Source of the DNA: Sipunculus nudus | Lineage: Eukaryota; Annelida; Sipuncula; Golfingiida; Sipunculidae | Length of the DNA: 64,000 bases | Assembly: GCA_026874595.1 (NCBI GenBank) | Contig: CM049306.1 | Coordinates: forward strand, 35,790,019-35,854,018 | Direction of reading: 5' to 3' | In this document: positions 46,751-58,585 of the stretch, in pieces | Position numbering within the stretch: position 1 is the first letter of the stretch | How the letters are laid out: every line of letters begins with the position of its first letter | Notes under the pieces: generated by a model | The model's database searches: none | Seen by the model: only the letters and a program-made list of their open reading frames with translations | What the model was told of the DNA's origin: nothing | Made by a program: the position numbers and the translations under genes

Positions 46751-49700
46751 CTGTATGTATATATATATATATATATAATAAATTATAGCCATTTATATGG
46801 TTATATGGGTCATTTATATTGTATAATCGGGGATTTTCTGAAATCTCACACGTTTTTTAACCAGGATGAAGCGATTGCTTACATCGTTGCATGGAAACCC
46901 TGTATTAATCATGAAACACATGCATACAATTCGGTGTTCCCGTGAACAAACAATTTATCAGTTTTAGGGCCCAGTCAAACTAAGATACACGACCAGTTAC
47001 GACTAGATACGACCTGCAATGGTTGGAAGTCTGGGCAAGCGTACACCGCCCCTGGACGAGCAAATGATGATGATCGCTGGTGGTCGCGAACGATAACCTC
47101 AGAAAAATTGATCCTAAGGAGGTCTAGGATCCTACAGAAAAAAAAAAAAACTATCCACCACTGGTTTTCGTGCTGCGACTGGTTTGATCACACGATCGAC
47201 CCACGATTTGCTAGGTTCAAGCCCAGTCTCCTCAAATTTATCTTGATTCTGTCGTGGTCGTGAGTATTATTTGGTAGGCGATCGTACGACTAGTAGTACG
47301 CTCGGTTGCACGGTGACGATCAATCGTAAGATCAGTCGTACGACCAGTTGTTTATCATTATTGATCGTGGTACCAAACTTACTGACGACCGACCAATACT
47401 CGGACAGTAGCGAGGACCGATCGTTCACCTGGTCATGCCACCGATCGTGTGATTATAATCCCTGGGCCTGTCATTCATCCCTCAAGAAGAGCACTCGACG
47501 AACACTTCTGATATATCTCCATCGAAAGGTAAAATAAGTTGTTGCTAGGACTAGGAAATAGTTTTCTTCTGTTCTAGCTGTAGCCAACCTAGCATTATCT
47601 ACGAGTCTACGTGGTCGTACCAGTTGATCATCCAAAACTAGCACTGTCAGGTAGTGCGATAGAGTGAGATCAGCCCCTAGAGCCAAACATGTTTGTACCA
47701 GTTGTTGAACTTTAAGCAACAGTAAGGTCTTGCCACAAGTAGGGATTGCAAATCGCATTATAATGATCGTATAACACTATAATCCTGACCGGTTCATCAC
47801 CATCATCCGCCAGTTTCACGATGGTATGATGACGCGCGTCCTCGATGACGGTTAGGCATCTTCTGACTTCCCAGTAAGCATGCAACGGCGTAAAACAAGG
47901 CTGCGTTCTAGCCACAACACTGTTCAGCATAATGTTTTCTGCCATGGTAATGAATGCTAATTTCAACAGGCGCGGATCTAGGATTTTTGCAAAGGGGGTT
48001 AACTCTAGTGTAGATAAACATTGGGTCATTATTCCGAGCAGTTTACCTATCTAGGTTTAAATTAGTCTTAAAAAGAAAATTGGTGGTTGAGAGCGGGGGG
48101 CGGGGGGGGGGGGGGGGGGGGGGGGGGGGTTCACGATGCCGTCCGCCGACTGCGCCCTGAATGCATCTTCGGAATCAGTCATGCAGAACAACAGGGACCA
48201 GTTTTCCCGTCCATGTGACAACTTCGGGCTTTCAATCAGCATAAAGGAGACTAAAGTGATGCACCAACCACACTAGGAATGAAATATGATGAACCCTCGA
48301 TTATGGTGCATGGATCAATTCTAAAGGAGGTGGACAAATTCACATATTTAGGGAGAACATGGTAAAAACAGCAAACGTAGATGACGAGGTCAACAGCAGA
48401 TTAGCAAAAGCCAGCATTTCCTTTGGTAGACTCCGCCCCAACGTCTGGGAGCGTAGAGTCATCCATCTTGAAACTAAGATTCAGGTCTACAAGGCAGAAG
48501 TCATCACTACCCTGCTTTGCTGCAGTCTTGCAGCGCTGACATATATAGTAAACAATACAAGCGCTGCAGCCTCTGGCGGGGAGAGTCTATACTATCTAAG
48601 TTTGTACTTATCCGTACAGACCCACAGACTCGTGTATGCCTTGTGAAGCGTGAGGACACCAAACAAACCCCACATATTATAATTGTTACAGATGCTTAGA
48701 CTCCTTTGGGACCAAAACTTTTGCTGGATGATCAGCATTTATAAAGTATGGGCACTTACTCTGGATGAAGTCAGATATTACATCGTCTCCGTCTGGCCGA
48801 TGGCGCTTTCCGGTTGGAACAACCAATAGGAATTTAGCATCATTGACAAAAAGCGATGTATGATGGGAAGGATGCTTATGAAAATATGGTCTATCCTAGT
48901 GCACGGCACTGGCATTCCTGGGAAAAGCCCCCCTGAATTCATCTTTTGCATATATTGCCCACCTAATTTGCATAGGATTCCTTTTCCGGCGGTGTCCAGT
49001 TGGCATGCAACATCTGAACCCCGGCAGTTCAAAGGATAAAAAAACATTAACAGGCGCACATAAAGGTGATATATCGATTTAATTTGATACATAAAAAGTT
49101 TATTTCTATATATAAATACAAGATTGTTTCTCTATCGCACAACAAGCAGTGGTAATTCATGTTACAGGTCCTTCCATGAACGGCAGGGTGAACTCTCACC
49201 GACAGACGGTCGGACTCCTTATCACAGATAAATGGAGTCCGTACGTGGCGGACTATACCCTGCTGTATGCAGCTGTTAGACATGGACTGTCTATGCAAGA
49301 CAGGTGGCATTACTGAACCACTTTCACCTGACCTGCCTCCTTCGACTGATGAACATTAGATGGCAAGACCAAATTCCAGAAACTGAGGTCCTAAAAGGTG
49401 CCAATCTTCCTTCAATCTACACCATCTTGCATCAATCCCTTATTCAATGGACAGGCCACGTTTGCCGCATGCCAGATACAGATACAAGACTCCTAAACAA
49501 CTTTTGTATGGAGAACTGGTGTCTGTCAAAAGTTCCTTCGGAGGTGAGCGGAAGCGCTACAAGGACAGTCTCAAAGCATCACTGAAAAAAACTATCCATC
49601 AATACAGATACGTGGGAATGTCTAGAGCAAGATCGAACAGCGTGGCGCGCAGCTGCACACAAAGGTGCATACTACTGGGTGAGTCCAGGAGGAAACGTGA

Positions 49701-51987
49701 GGTTCGCAAGGCGAGGATGGTGCAACTAACTCAACAGCACGTGTCCATTATGTGGGAGGTTCCTCCGTGCCCTGATCGGCCTGACAAGTCATCTTTAGAT
49801 AGACAAAGCTAGATCAACTACAACTCCTTGATCATCATGGTAAACTTCGCAAAGCGATGGACGGACATCATCAGTGGCGCCATCAGTTGGCAGATTAAAC
49901 GAAAGTTGCACGGCGAATCGGACATGTCGCACGATGATGCATGACCGAAGACTGGTCGAACCACCTTCTTGCGAACCCATACGACCTCAAATTGCACATT
50001 GATATAAGGTATCCGTAGAAAAAGTAAATTAAATTCCCTTTCCTATGCCTCTGAGTAATAGTATGAGAATGAGTATATTTCTTATTTTTTTCTGTATATT
50101 GCTTTTGTTTTTCTATCTGACACATCTGGTGGATAGAGACTATGTTTGGATAAAACAGTTAAATCTCACATTTGGTTTGAAGGGTCGGACTGTTGTCGAT
50201 GGTCGATGCCACATGGAGCTGTTCTTCCTCTGTCTCTATACTGATGAGATCTGCTCCCAGATTCCGACAAATGTCGCGGGCAGTGTGCCAGCTTGCTCGT
50301 TTACGAATGAACTTGTAGCAGGAAGGCAGTACCGTCCCAGATAGGGTGAAGTCCAGCATATATCCAAATTCGTCCGAACAGGCTATTTAATTAGAACAAA
50401 AATAGTCAAGCAAACTTCATTTTTCAGGAGTATAGAATCGGGGAAGGGGTAACTTTTAAGTTAACTTTGCAGAACCTAGCTGCCAGCTGCACCCATGTCA
50501 TATTCCAATCTTTGAATCAATATGTAATATTTTTCTAAAACATATAGACTTTATGTGTATAATGAATTAAATTATGCCAAAGTATTATGAAACAATAAGA
50601 GAATAAAATACTTCGTTATGAAAACTGAAACATTTCCCTTTCTATCCTAAACTTTGGGCCGCAACAAATATCATCTCTACACATAATATTTTTTTAAACT
50701 ATATGTTTGTAATTTCTTAAAAGACAACCCCAGGTACTCCTATGTATAGCCTGTTCATATTATACAGTTAATTTCGCCTAAAGACGACCCCATTATGACG
50801 ACTACCCCGGTATCATGACCACTTTGGCTGGTCCCGTTTGGTGGTCGTGTTAGCGAGGTGTCACTGTATATATGCAACAACAGCTTATAAAATGTTCGTA
50901 TTTTATTGTGCATCATTATTTGCTTACTATATGGACTGCTGTAGAATGATGTTTCTTCGTGAACATTTATTCTATAAATTTTTGAAAGGAGAATTTCGCA
51001 GGTTCCATTTTTGAAAACCTGTGCTCCTCTGCACGAACCGTCTACATTACAGTTGAACAAACAGCCAAAAGGCTTTTCCTCAACGTTCATGTCTATGCGG
51101 GTTGTATGGACCGCCAGTCCACGTGTTCTGGTATGCTTTTTAAAAAGTCTGATGTTCAGTGTCCGGGCTTCTGCAAAATATATTATTGCCCTATATTAAC
51201 ATTTCATAGTAGTAAACTTATATTAGGTTGAATTCTGTATGATTTATGAGGTATTAGCAGTAAGAAAATAGGTCTGACTTGTTACCGTATACTAACATAT
51301 TATTCCACATTACATAATATTTAAAAAAACTAATTGTGTTATTTTCATATGCCTATCACAGTTGTTGAATATATAATAAAGTCCAGGATGGTTTTACTAG
51401 TTTTATTTCCAGACTGGTTCACACGTGTGCTTGGCTACGTTCACGCCATGAACCATCTACCGGAACATCCCTTAACCTAGTGCTCATGTTGCTCAATAGG
51501 TGTCGCCACCATACGGCATCACACGACATCATATATATTAATAGTTGACACAGCATACAATATACATCATGTTTCATTCATCAAGAATTGTAAAACTATA
51601 ATTGTAATACTTTCTCTTGTTGTCCTGAAAACTTCACTCTGAAAAAAACTGAAATAAGTTTTAACGTTTGAACACTAGATTGCACTTGGTATCACCATTA
51701 ATAACAATAAGTATGTTTCCCTGTACGAAATTCTACATTGATTTGAAAAAGGGTTTAATTTTAAAAGCACAGTGTCCTAAATAAACAAAATCTTGATATA
51801 TTGTAAATGATTATTTAATTTGAATCATTCTGTGGAAAAGTTGTTGATGCGGGTCCCTTTGACGTATTCCATAGAGTTAGCGGTAGGATATGAGTGCTAG
51901 GACATTAATTTGTAAATACTGATTTAACTTACCTGAACAGGTGAGTATAATAAGCAGAACTAGTTGAAATATTTCCAGGTTAATCAT
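46509..51987 (-). CDS. Secreted PAN/apple-C-type lectin 2 (four coding exons, 250 aa)
   Basis: Minus-strand exons 51987-51933, 51170-50928, 50382-50170 and 46750-46509 join in phases 1,1,1 to 753 nt, exactly 251 codons. Signal peptide about 1-18; PAN/apple-like module about 20-100 with CLFNC, SCRGAQVF and TCEILLS; CTLD about 101-250 with SCYKF, a first domain cysteine in RDICRNLGADL, IETEEEQL, WTSGSDADEE, GEPNN, EHYLSFW, WNDD and LCE. It is the only one of the three with a canonical EPN triplet, which in classical CTLDs favours mannose-type ligands. WND, the other calcium-site motif, is present. As in lectin 1, the inner cysteine pair is missing. It acts as a secreted recognition protein by family knowledge. 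A minus-strand acceptor at 52050 suggests a 5' UTR intron. The large last intron hosts a LINE and other insertions. Confidence 0.83.
46969..47520 (+). repeat. Sequence related to the 33.2-kb TIR element
   Basis: Begins gggcccagtcaaact and contains palindromic units such as tcgtacgac and gatcgtacgactag, as at 33165-33580. It lies in the last intron of lectin 2. The right boundary was not resolved. The adjacent minus-strand frames at 47.47-48.03 kb may be remnants of an element protein but show no motif I can name. Confidence 0.4.
48091..48129 (+). repeat. Poly-G tract
   Basis: About 38 G with one C, at the broken 5' edge of the LINE fragment. Homopolymer length in an assembly may be inaccurate. 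Confidence 0.9.
48130..48516 (+). pseudogene. Non-LTR retrotransposon reverse transcriptase, 5' fragment
   Basis: Translated pieces read DCALNASSE, DNFGLSISIKETKVMHQP, then VDKFTYLGRT, VDDEVNSRLAKAS, FGRLRPNVWERR and TKIQVYKAEVITTLL. These follow the order of an RTE-type endonuclease-reverse transcriptase. The aspartates of the catalytic pair are truncated at the 5' side. Frame breaks (for example a stop after HQP and near the GRTW motif) show it is dead. It lies in the last intron of lectin 2, on the opposite strand. Confidence 0.8.
48517..49255. mobile_element. Insertion of about 739 bp within the LINE copy
   Basis: It is bounded by taccctgct on both sides (48508-48516 and 49256-49264), a candidate 9-bp target-site duplication. 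It splits the reverse-transcriptase reading between ...TTLL and the YARQVALLNHFHL resumption. No coding potential recognised and the class is unknown. Confidence 0.5.
49257..49812 (+). pseudogene. Non-LTR retrotransposon reverse transcriptase, 3' fragment
   Basis: Resumes with LLNHFHLTCLLRLMNIRWQD, then IPETEVLKGANLPSIY, QWTGHVCRMPDT and, after a frameshift, KQLLYGELVSVK and RYKDSLKASLKK. This is the C-terminal domain of the same RTE-type protein. At least one frameshift lies near 49480-49500. The element is inactive. Confidence 0.8.
50170..50382 (-). CDS. Lectin 2 exon 3, first half of CTLD
   Basis: Acceptor ctaattaaatag, donor gtgaga, 213 nt, phase 1 to 1. Encodes TCSDEFGYM, LPSCYKF and IETEEEQLHV. 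I chose this donor over the open read-through to a stop 10 bp later because it restores phase with exon 4. Confidence 0.85.
50755..50872 (-). mobile_element. Pogo-like terminus in lectin 2 intron 2
   Basis: The reverse complement begins tacagtgacacctcgctaac, then acgaccacc, a pogo/Tigger-type end. No transposase follows. Confidence 0.4.
50928..51170 (-). CDS. Lectin 2 exon 2, PAN/apple-like module
   Basis: Acceptor tatattttgcag, donor gtaagc, 243 nt, phase 1 to 1. Encodes RLFKKHTRTRGLAVHTT, then the core GCLFNCNVDGSCRG and TCEILLS. Aligns with the exons at 27010 and 63211. Confidence 0.87.
51933..51987 (-). CDS. Lectin 2 exon 1, signal peptide
   Basis: The ATG at 51987 opens MINLEIFQLVLLIILTCS, a clear signal sequence, then donor gtaagt in phase 1. 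An acceptor (tatgctttcag) at 52051 marks a possible short 5' UTR exon part 52050-51988. Confidence 0.82.
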
Positions 51988-52656
51988 TTTTCGATATCTA
52001 TTCCTGTGATTTCTAGCAGTATTCCTTTTAGATGACCTTAATGCCCCAACCTGAAAGCATATTAAATGCCCTAATATGAAACCAAAATTTTTATGAACAC
52101 CTGTTTTAATATCGAGATGTAAATAAACATAGTTTTTATGAATATTTTCAACAGTTACAGTCTGTTGTAGTTTAGATATGTCTGCTGTACTGCTTTAGTT
52201 TAAAAATGTAATGTAGAAGTAAGCACAGCTATGTCTAATCGGTGATTCGTTTAAAAATATGGTGATTAAACGGATTAATAAAAATATAAAGTAATTATGA
52301 AGGTCGATTTTTCATTAGCAATGCCCTACCTGTATTTCACTGTTACTGCAAGATAATAAAGAGTTGAACGGTGTATTATAAATAGCCCTTACTTAAATAA
52401 CACCAATCTTGATCCAAGTACAGTTAAGTCATTTAGCTGGCCGAATTTTTCTGTGAAATAGATTTTCTACATTATTCTAGCAAGCACTATGGTCACATTG
52501 TTCTTATCTTTGCTCGAAATGGGAGATAGCTAACTGACAAATATTCTGTGTTATCAGGTCTACGACTCGATAGCTATCATTTAACGTTCACTGCAATTCA
52601 TATGTACAATGACGCACACATAAGGTTCGAAATTTAATCAACAGGGTGTCACACCA

Positions 52657-52755
52657 GATGCGCGACTTTCATTTGCGTAACTGTCATTTACGCCACTTTC
52701 AGATATGCGACTGTCAAATGCGCCTCATTTCAGTTGCAAGACATGCCATATGCGC
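52657..52755 (+). repeat. Short tandem array, about 16-bp units
   Basis: About five units of the type gcgactttcattt / gcgtaactgtcattta. It resembles in design, though not in sequence, the tandem outer units of the foldback element at 43.4 kb. Confidence 0.55.
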
Positions 52756-54669
52756 GATAAAACTAAAATATTAAACGTGTTGACATTGAATCATTTAACA
52801 AAACGGTTATTTAAAATAAACCACTTAAAATCTGGAAGCCTATTTTGAACTGTAAATTATATGCAGCCGGATATAATGTAGTCGAAACGGTGGCCATCTA
52901 TGTAAAAAAGTGAAATGCTGTATTGAAACAAATTTGATAAATAAAATGATATGTTCAATAGCCTACTTTAACACTTTTGGTTAAAATAATTGAGCGTTTT
53001 AAATTTGTTTGTATTTCTTACGATTAGCGATGTTTAAACGTTAATAAATAATGTTGCGATACATTTTTAACAACACGTAACAACCCAAATTTAGCCGTAA
53101 AGAAATTATCTGTATTCATTGTATTGACATTGTATTCAGAACAGAACAACAATTTATATTGGGAAATACCATGTTGACAATTGTATGCGACATGTGTCAT
53201 AATTGAATTTCTGATTGTCATCTGTACGTAGAATAATTAAATTCCGTTCAACCAAACCTGTCCTTGTGAATTTTTGCGAGAAATAGAACGCCAACGTGTT
53301 CATCACCAGTTGAGGACAAAGGGAGGGGGGGGGGGGGAAATGCGGAAAATATTTTTCTGGAAATAATAACCTACCTCAATTGATTTCCTGTTAACAGTTT
53401 AAAACTATTTTATGTGAAACTAGTTAAATTTTTAAAAACTTGATTTTACCACCAGATTAGAATACGGCAAAAATAATTTAGGGTTCTCAGGCACCGCGCG
53501 CGTCAATTTAAACCCCCCTCCCCCCGCATAAAAAATTTTAATTTTGATTTTCAATAGAAACTTACCAACTTTGAGCTCAAGCCGCTCGGACATTTCTTAC
53601 AATAATATAAAATAATACAATTTTGATCAGATTTCCTTTGTTATGTAGTGCTTTTACCTTTTAGAGAAAAAAAATGTTATTTCTATACTTTTCCCTGATC
53701 ATATGATGATTTTTTCGAAATAATAATATAAAAAGAACAAAAAAAATGCAGTTGTCCTTCAATAGGCGAAGCATCAGACAATAAATCTCATTGTCCTTTT
53801 CGTCGACATGGACCTTGTTTATTTAATAGTCTGACTAATGATTATTCTGTGTTTAAGTGCTAAACACAAAAATATTTCTTTTTGAGTAAATCCAAAATTA
53901 AAATATAGACGAGTAAGTTCCGGTCGATCCATTTTACATAACAGACACGCCGTTGTTTCCTGGAAGAGTTTATATATCTGATGTGTCATAAAAAATTATT
54001 TTGTTTATAATCACGTGTCTTTCACACGTGGGAGCCGGCAAAAAGGCAACAGTCGTAATGCAAAACAAAGACAAAAGATGACAAAGACGGCGAGCCTCCA
54101 CAAGCTCTCTCTAACCGCAACTAGTGACCTTTCACTTTCCGCGCATGCTCAAACAATCATATCAGTTCAAATTATTTTCTGTGTGTCAACATTCGCACGC
54201 TAACCGAGTTTAGTAATAAATTTTAGTGTGGCTTTCTGAGAGCTTGTTACAGGCTCATAACCTGCTCGGGCGCACAAAGAAAGGATAGCCGTGGTTACAC
54301 GACTCAGTGGGCATTTTTTAGGGAATGGTCATCCTGACGCTTGTATGCAGGCCACAGACTCTCTAATATTAGAGGGCCGAAATGGCACCAACATAAAGGA
54401 ATGATACAAGAAAACGCGTTGAAACTATTTTTTTATTAACATTAAAAAGCTTAAAGTACTTGAAGTAAAATGCTAGCTATAGAAATATCCTTGGACGTGA
54501 AAAGGCAATTAGAAAAAACGAACCACCGTGGTTGATAGCATTATAGTTTACATCATTGAAAATAATTTTACCTTAAAATATTCCTTGGAAAAAACTGTTT
54601 AATATAATCAAACTAATAACCTTTAGGGTGAGGAACGCTTAGTTTCCGTTTACTTTATTATAAACATAA

Positions 54670-54670
<1 letters not shown>
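52756..54670. other. No gene recognised; holds repeat R4 copy 2
   Basis: 53495-53725 is an inverted copy of 26390-26640. The rest is AT-rich with a poly-G run near 53325. No exon is supported. Confidence 0.45.

Positions 54671-54709
<39 letters not shown>
54671..54709. repeat. (TA)n microsatellite
   Basis: Uninterrupted TA, close to the minisatellite that follows. Confidence 0.95.
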
Positions 54710-54712
<3 letters not shown>

Positions 54713-54748
54713 TATCATCCGTATATAAATATGGATTATATTCATCAT

Positions 54749-55056
54749 TCTGATGAGCCACGATTTCTAATCCCTATCTGATGAGCCACGATTTCTAATC
54801 CCTATCTGATGAGCCATGATTTCTAAATCCCATTCTGATGAGCCACGATTTCTAATCCCTATCTGATGAGCCATGATTTCTAATCCCTAAATGATGAGCC
54901 ATGATTTCTAATCCCTATCTGATGAGCAAAGATTTCTAATCCCTATCTGATAAGCCACGATTTCTTATCCCTATCTGATGAGCCATGATTTCTAATCCCT
55001 ATCTGATGAGCCATGATTTCTAATCCCTATGTGAGAAGCAACGATTTCTAATCCCT
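54749..55056 (+). repeat. 28-bp minisatellite, about 11 copies
   Basis: The unit is tctgatgagccacgatttct plus aatcccta. Copies differ at a few positions (ccatg, caaag, gataag). Confidence 0.95.
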
Positions 55057-55440
55057 ATCAAAGGTTGTGTTCCTTCACGCAGTTCTAATGAGTCACTTTG
55101 AGTCACTTCTCTAAAAGAGAGTCTGAATGAAACAATAGTACTGTGTCTGATCAGGACTGACTGCATAAATTGATTTAATAAAATAGATATAACCTGCATG
55201 GTACAGTCCTTTATTTATATCCTTAGAAAGGCGAACCGGAAGAGATAATGAACTAAGCAAAAGCTTTAATGGGAACTAGTTTTAATCTTGAATCAAACAT
55301 AACGTTATTATTATTATTAACATCTCCATTATTATGAATTGTTTTAAACCAAAGACACAATAAAGGTCCACTTTCAGATCTGTATCCCCCCCCCCCCCCC
55401 CAGTTTATCGTTTTATAATTATAAAATATTGTGATACTTA

Positions 55441-55590
55441 CCAACTGAATGCGCTCACCTATCGGACTTATTATGATAAACAGTAAGACTGGAAATATCT
55501 GGGAAATCGTATGGACAAAATGAATACCCGTTCTTGCGAAACCTGCTTTAAAATTTAACCCGTATTGACTGACATGTATGCAGGAGTCCA
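55441..55590 (-). CDS. Weak candidate exon with a hydrophobic segment
   Basis: Minus-strand ATG at 55590, about 50 codons with IFPVLLFIIIS near the end, then a strong donor gtaagt in phase 0. It could be a first exon, but no partner exon was found downstream on the minus strand. Confidence 0.2.
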
Positions 55591-56363
55591 TGTGAGATAT
55601 TTTTGATTGCTCATGGAAGCATGAATAGAAAACAGAAATGGCAGCTTGTCATGGGAATTATTATATTATTATGAACTGCCTAATATTTTAATGATAAAAG
55701 GTTGTGCCTTTTCTTTATCAAAAATGTGAAATCAAATATTCAGTCTCAACACATGCCCATTGTGTCAATGGTTGACAAAATTAATAACAAATTCTTATTT
55801 TCTAAATTTCGGTTAGCGAAATGAAAATCAAGCATGAAATATTATTAGATATCCATCAAAAGGTATCAAAATTACTATTGTCCTTGATATGAATATAGTG
55901 ATACCTAATCACCGCAGTTCTAAATAGAATTTAATTGTTGTGTTATAAATGTTACATCAACCATTGTGTGTTTGCATGCAACTGTCCTTTGTTTGTTACC
56001 TTGCCATTGAAACACATTTTTCAGATATTATCCAGCTTTATCAAATTTTTCATTAGCCAGGGTACACGCATTAAAGATACGTTAATCTTATATGCTGGTC
56101 TCCGTCATTTCTGTAAGCTCTGAGTTTATAGTATTACATAGTATTTTTTACTTATGTACTTTCCGCTTTTTGAAGTTAATTTTTCATTCCTCCTACATTA
56201 AAGCTATTAACATTTCAATGGAATCACATATCTCGGAATGTTAATTTGTTATTTCTTTTCGATGAAGGGTGGTAATTGTTATTTTAAGTATCAATGTGTT
56301 GTGGCTCTCTTTCATTTTAAGACGTTGCTGACGTATATATATATGTAATATATTTTCATATAG

Positions 56364-56444
56364 GGAGATATTAATAACATTATAAGTAAAAGTGAGTTCA
56401 GTAATAAAGTCACCGGGTGGTCAGGCGCTTCAAGTGTTGTAACA
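56364..56444 (+). CDS. Weak candidate exon, 81 nt
   Basis: Acceptor attttcatatag, donor gtaagg, open in phase 0 for 27 codons. No family recognised and no phase-compatible neighbour. Could be chance. Confidence 0.2.
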
Positions 56445-57763
56445 GTAAGGATTTACTTAAGAATTGACATGGAAACGTCAGATAATTGTTATCTAGTCAT
56501 ATTTAAATAATTAATTCACTAATGTTAGGTATATGTTCCAGTCATATATCACTAATTTGTGTACCTCACCATTTGCCACTGAAATATCATGTTTTCACGT
56601 ATTGCAACTTTCCATTAAACTGTGAACTGAATTTGAATTTAATATTTACAGTTATGTGATTTGAAATAATTTGAAGTCAATTTACTTCCCCAACACACTT
56701 ATCTGAATAAAAATTTCATAATTTCAAGTTCCATAACAATTGTGGGTTAAAAATAATTTGAAATGAATACAACCCAGGTCTGCCTATCAGAGTATCACAA
56801 GGGGCCTATAAATGTTGGTTATTAAGTGCAGAGTGCCACTAAATGCAAAGTTGTTAAGTATACTATCAGCATCACATGAACGGAATGATTGCTGTCCATC
56901 AAGATAAAATTAAGACTAGAAATTTATCAATTAAAGTGTTCATATGATCATACAACATGCGAGGTTTTATATAATGTGGTCTTCAAGAAATATGATCCAC
57001 ATTACATACACGTATAGACAGATACAGCGTCCATGACCTGTTAATGGCACAGATATATCTGTATATCATACATGTATATGACAAATTACTACATGCACCT
57101 AATTCAGCAAAATATTTCAAAGTCTCTAGTTATACAATTTAATTTGCACAGCTATTGGCTTACTGTTACTGTAATATATGTTGATAAATGTATACGATAT
57201 TACAATGTACAAACACATTTGATCAATATCATCTGTGTACTTGAGAACTTTATCCTGGTATATACCTGTCGATGAGTTGAAAACATTCCCATTCTCGTCA
57301 CAACTTACGTCAACTCCTGCTTAAATAAGGCAAATAAAGCGAATTCTTTTTGCTTTGTCGTGTTTTCTGTAACTTCTTCACAAAAGCAATCGATACATTT
57401 TCAGGATTTTCTCTCGGCTTTTTATATAATGAGGTCTCTGAAATTGTTCCTTCTTAGCTATCATTGATATACTGAACATGTTCCTTTAACCCGTATCCAT
57501 GATTATATCCGGATAATTTCAAATTACTATCATTTCATGTTACTTTTTAGAATATGGCTAATATATAAAACATTGCAAGAGATCCAATGCTACTAAACAC
57601 CTTTCTTCGCCCCGATACATTTAGGTTTATACAGGTCAGTGGACCTTGTGTTAATCGAATGAGATTAAACGTAGAATAATAGAGATGAAACTAGATGTAC
57701 TGGAACGACATGTATGTCTCTATTAAAAAATACTCATAAAGAGCAGGATTATTATAAATGTAG

Positions 57764-57902
57764 CAACGTAAAGAAAGCTGAATTGTCCAACCTGGTCTGT
57801 AACTGGTCACCATCCAACCACACACTGAAAATAACGTCAATATCCACAGGCATTGCAAGAAATGGGCATATAGCTGTTATTACATCAGAATGGCGGACAA
57901 AG
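57764..57902 (+). CDS. Weak candidate exon with VCNWSPSNHT
   Basis: Acceptor tataaatgtag, donor gtaaac, 139 nt. One frame encodes NLVCNWSPSNHTLKITS and ends EWRTK. The minus strand is also open here, so orientation is uncertain. Confidence 0.22.
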
Positions 57903-58585
57903 GTAAACGTATATACATCAGCCAGGTATGGGAGGGACATAACTAACATATAAATTATAAAAAAATTCTACAAAGCAGCATTCTGTTACGCTCCCGAGTC
58001 GGCGGAAATCTTACGCTTCTTAAGAAGCTATTACGATATAGGAAGTAGGCCTATAGGTAAAGTGGTGTGTAAAGATATTCTGTACAAAATTGTGAGGTTG
58101 GAATCGGTATAATCGAGAACTCAGTGTAATACAACAGACACGGATTTAAGTTGAATTTGACAGTTTCTGAACACAGAGAAACTACCCCTGCGATATTGAC
58201 CTGAGTAACATAGACTTCTTACACTTGTTCTATGTTTTTGAATAAGTATTGACAGACTGCTGCATTTTTAATTAGGTGTTTCTAGAGTATAGATTAAAAT
58301 CTGGTAGAATTTAAAAAAAATTACCGTTTATTTGATTTTGCCTCTGGGATTTCATTTCTACGACCAGAGATGAGAATTTTTATTTTAACCGCTAGAAATT
58401 CAAATTATATGCAAAAATATTATTATTTTTTATTTGACAGATAAAACATTCATTTGCAAGAATGGCTTTATTTGTATCCCATTCACGTTTCACACTTATC
58501 AACTTGTAGTGTATATAGTTTACAAGGAAATCTATTGTGTCACAGCACATCAATGTTTCTGAACTGTCAAATTACTATCTGTCAC

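Noticed and set aside
47471-48029. Minus-strand frames proposed as a PIF/Harbinger transposase
   Set aside because: Two overlapping frames look protein-like but show no DDE or helix-turn-helix motif that I can verify, so they are left as possible remnants.
54749-55056. Tandem hammerhead ribozymes suggested by ctgatgag in each 28-bp unit
   Set aside because: The strand with ctgatgag has no gaaa core element to complete the fold. The gaaa occurs only on the opposite strand, and the stems do not form.
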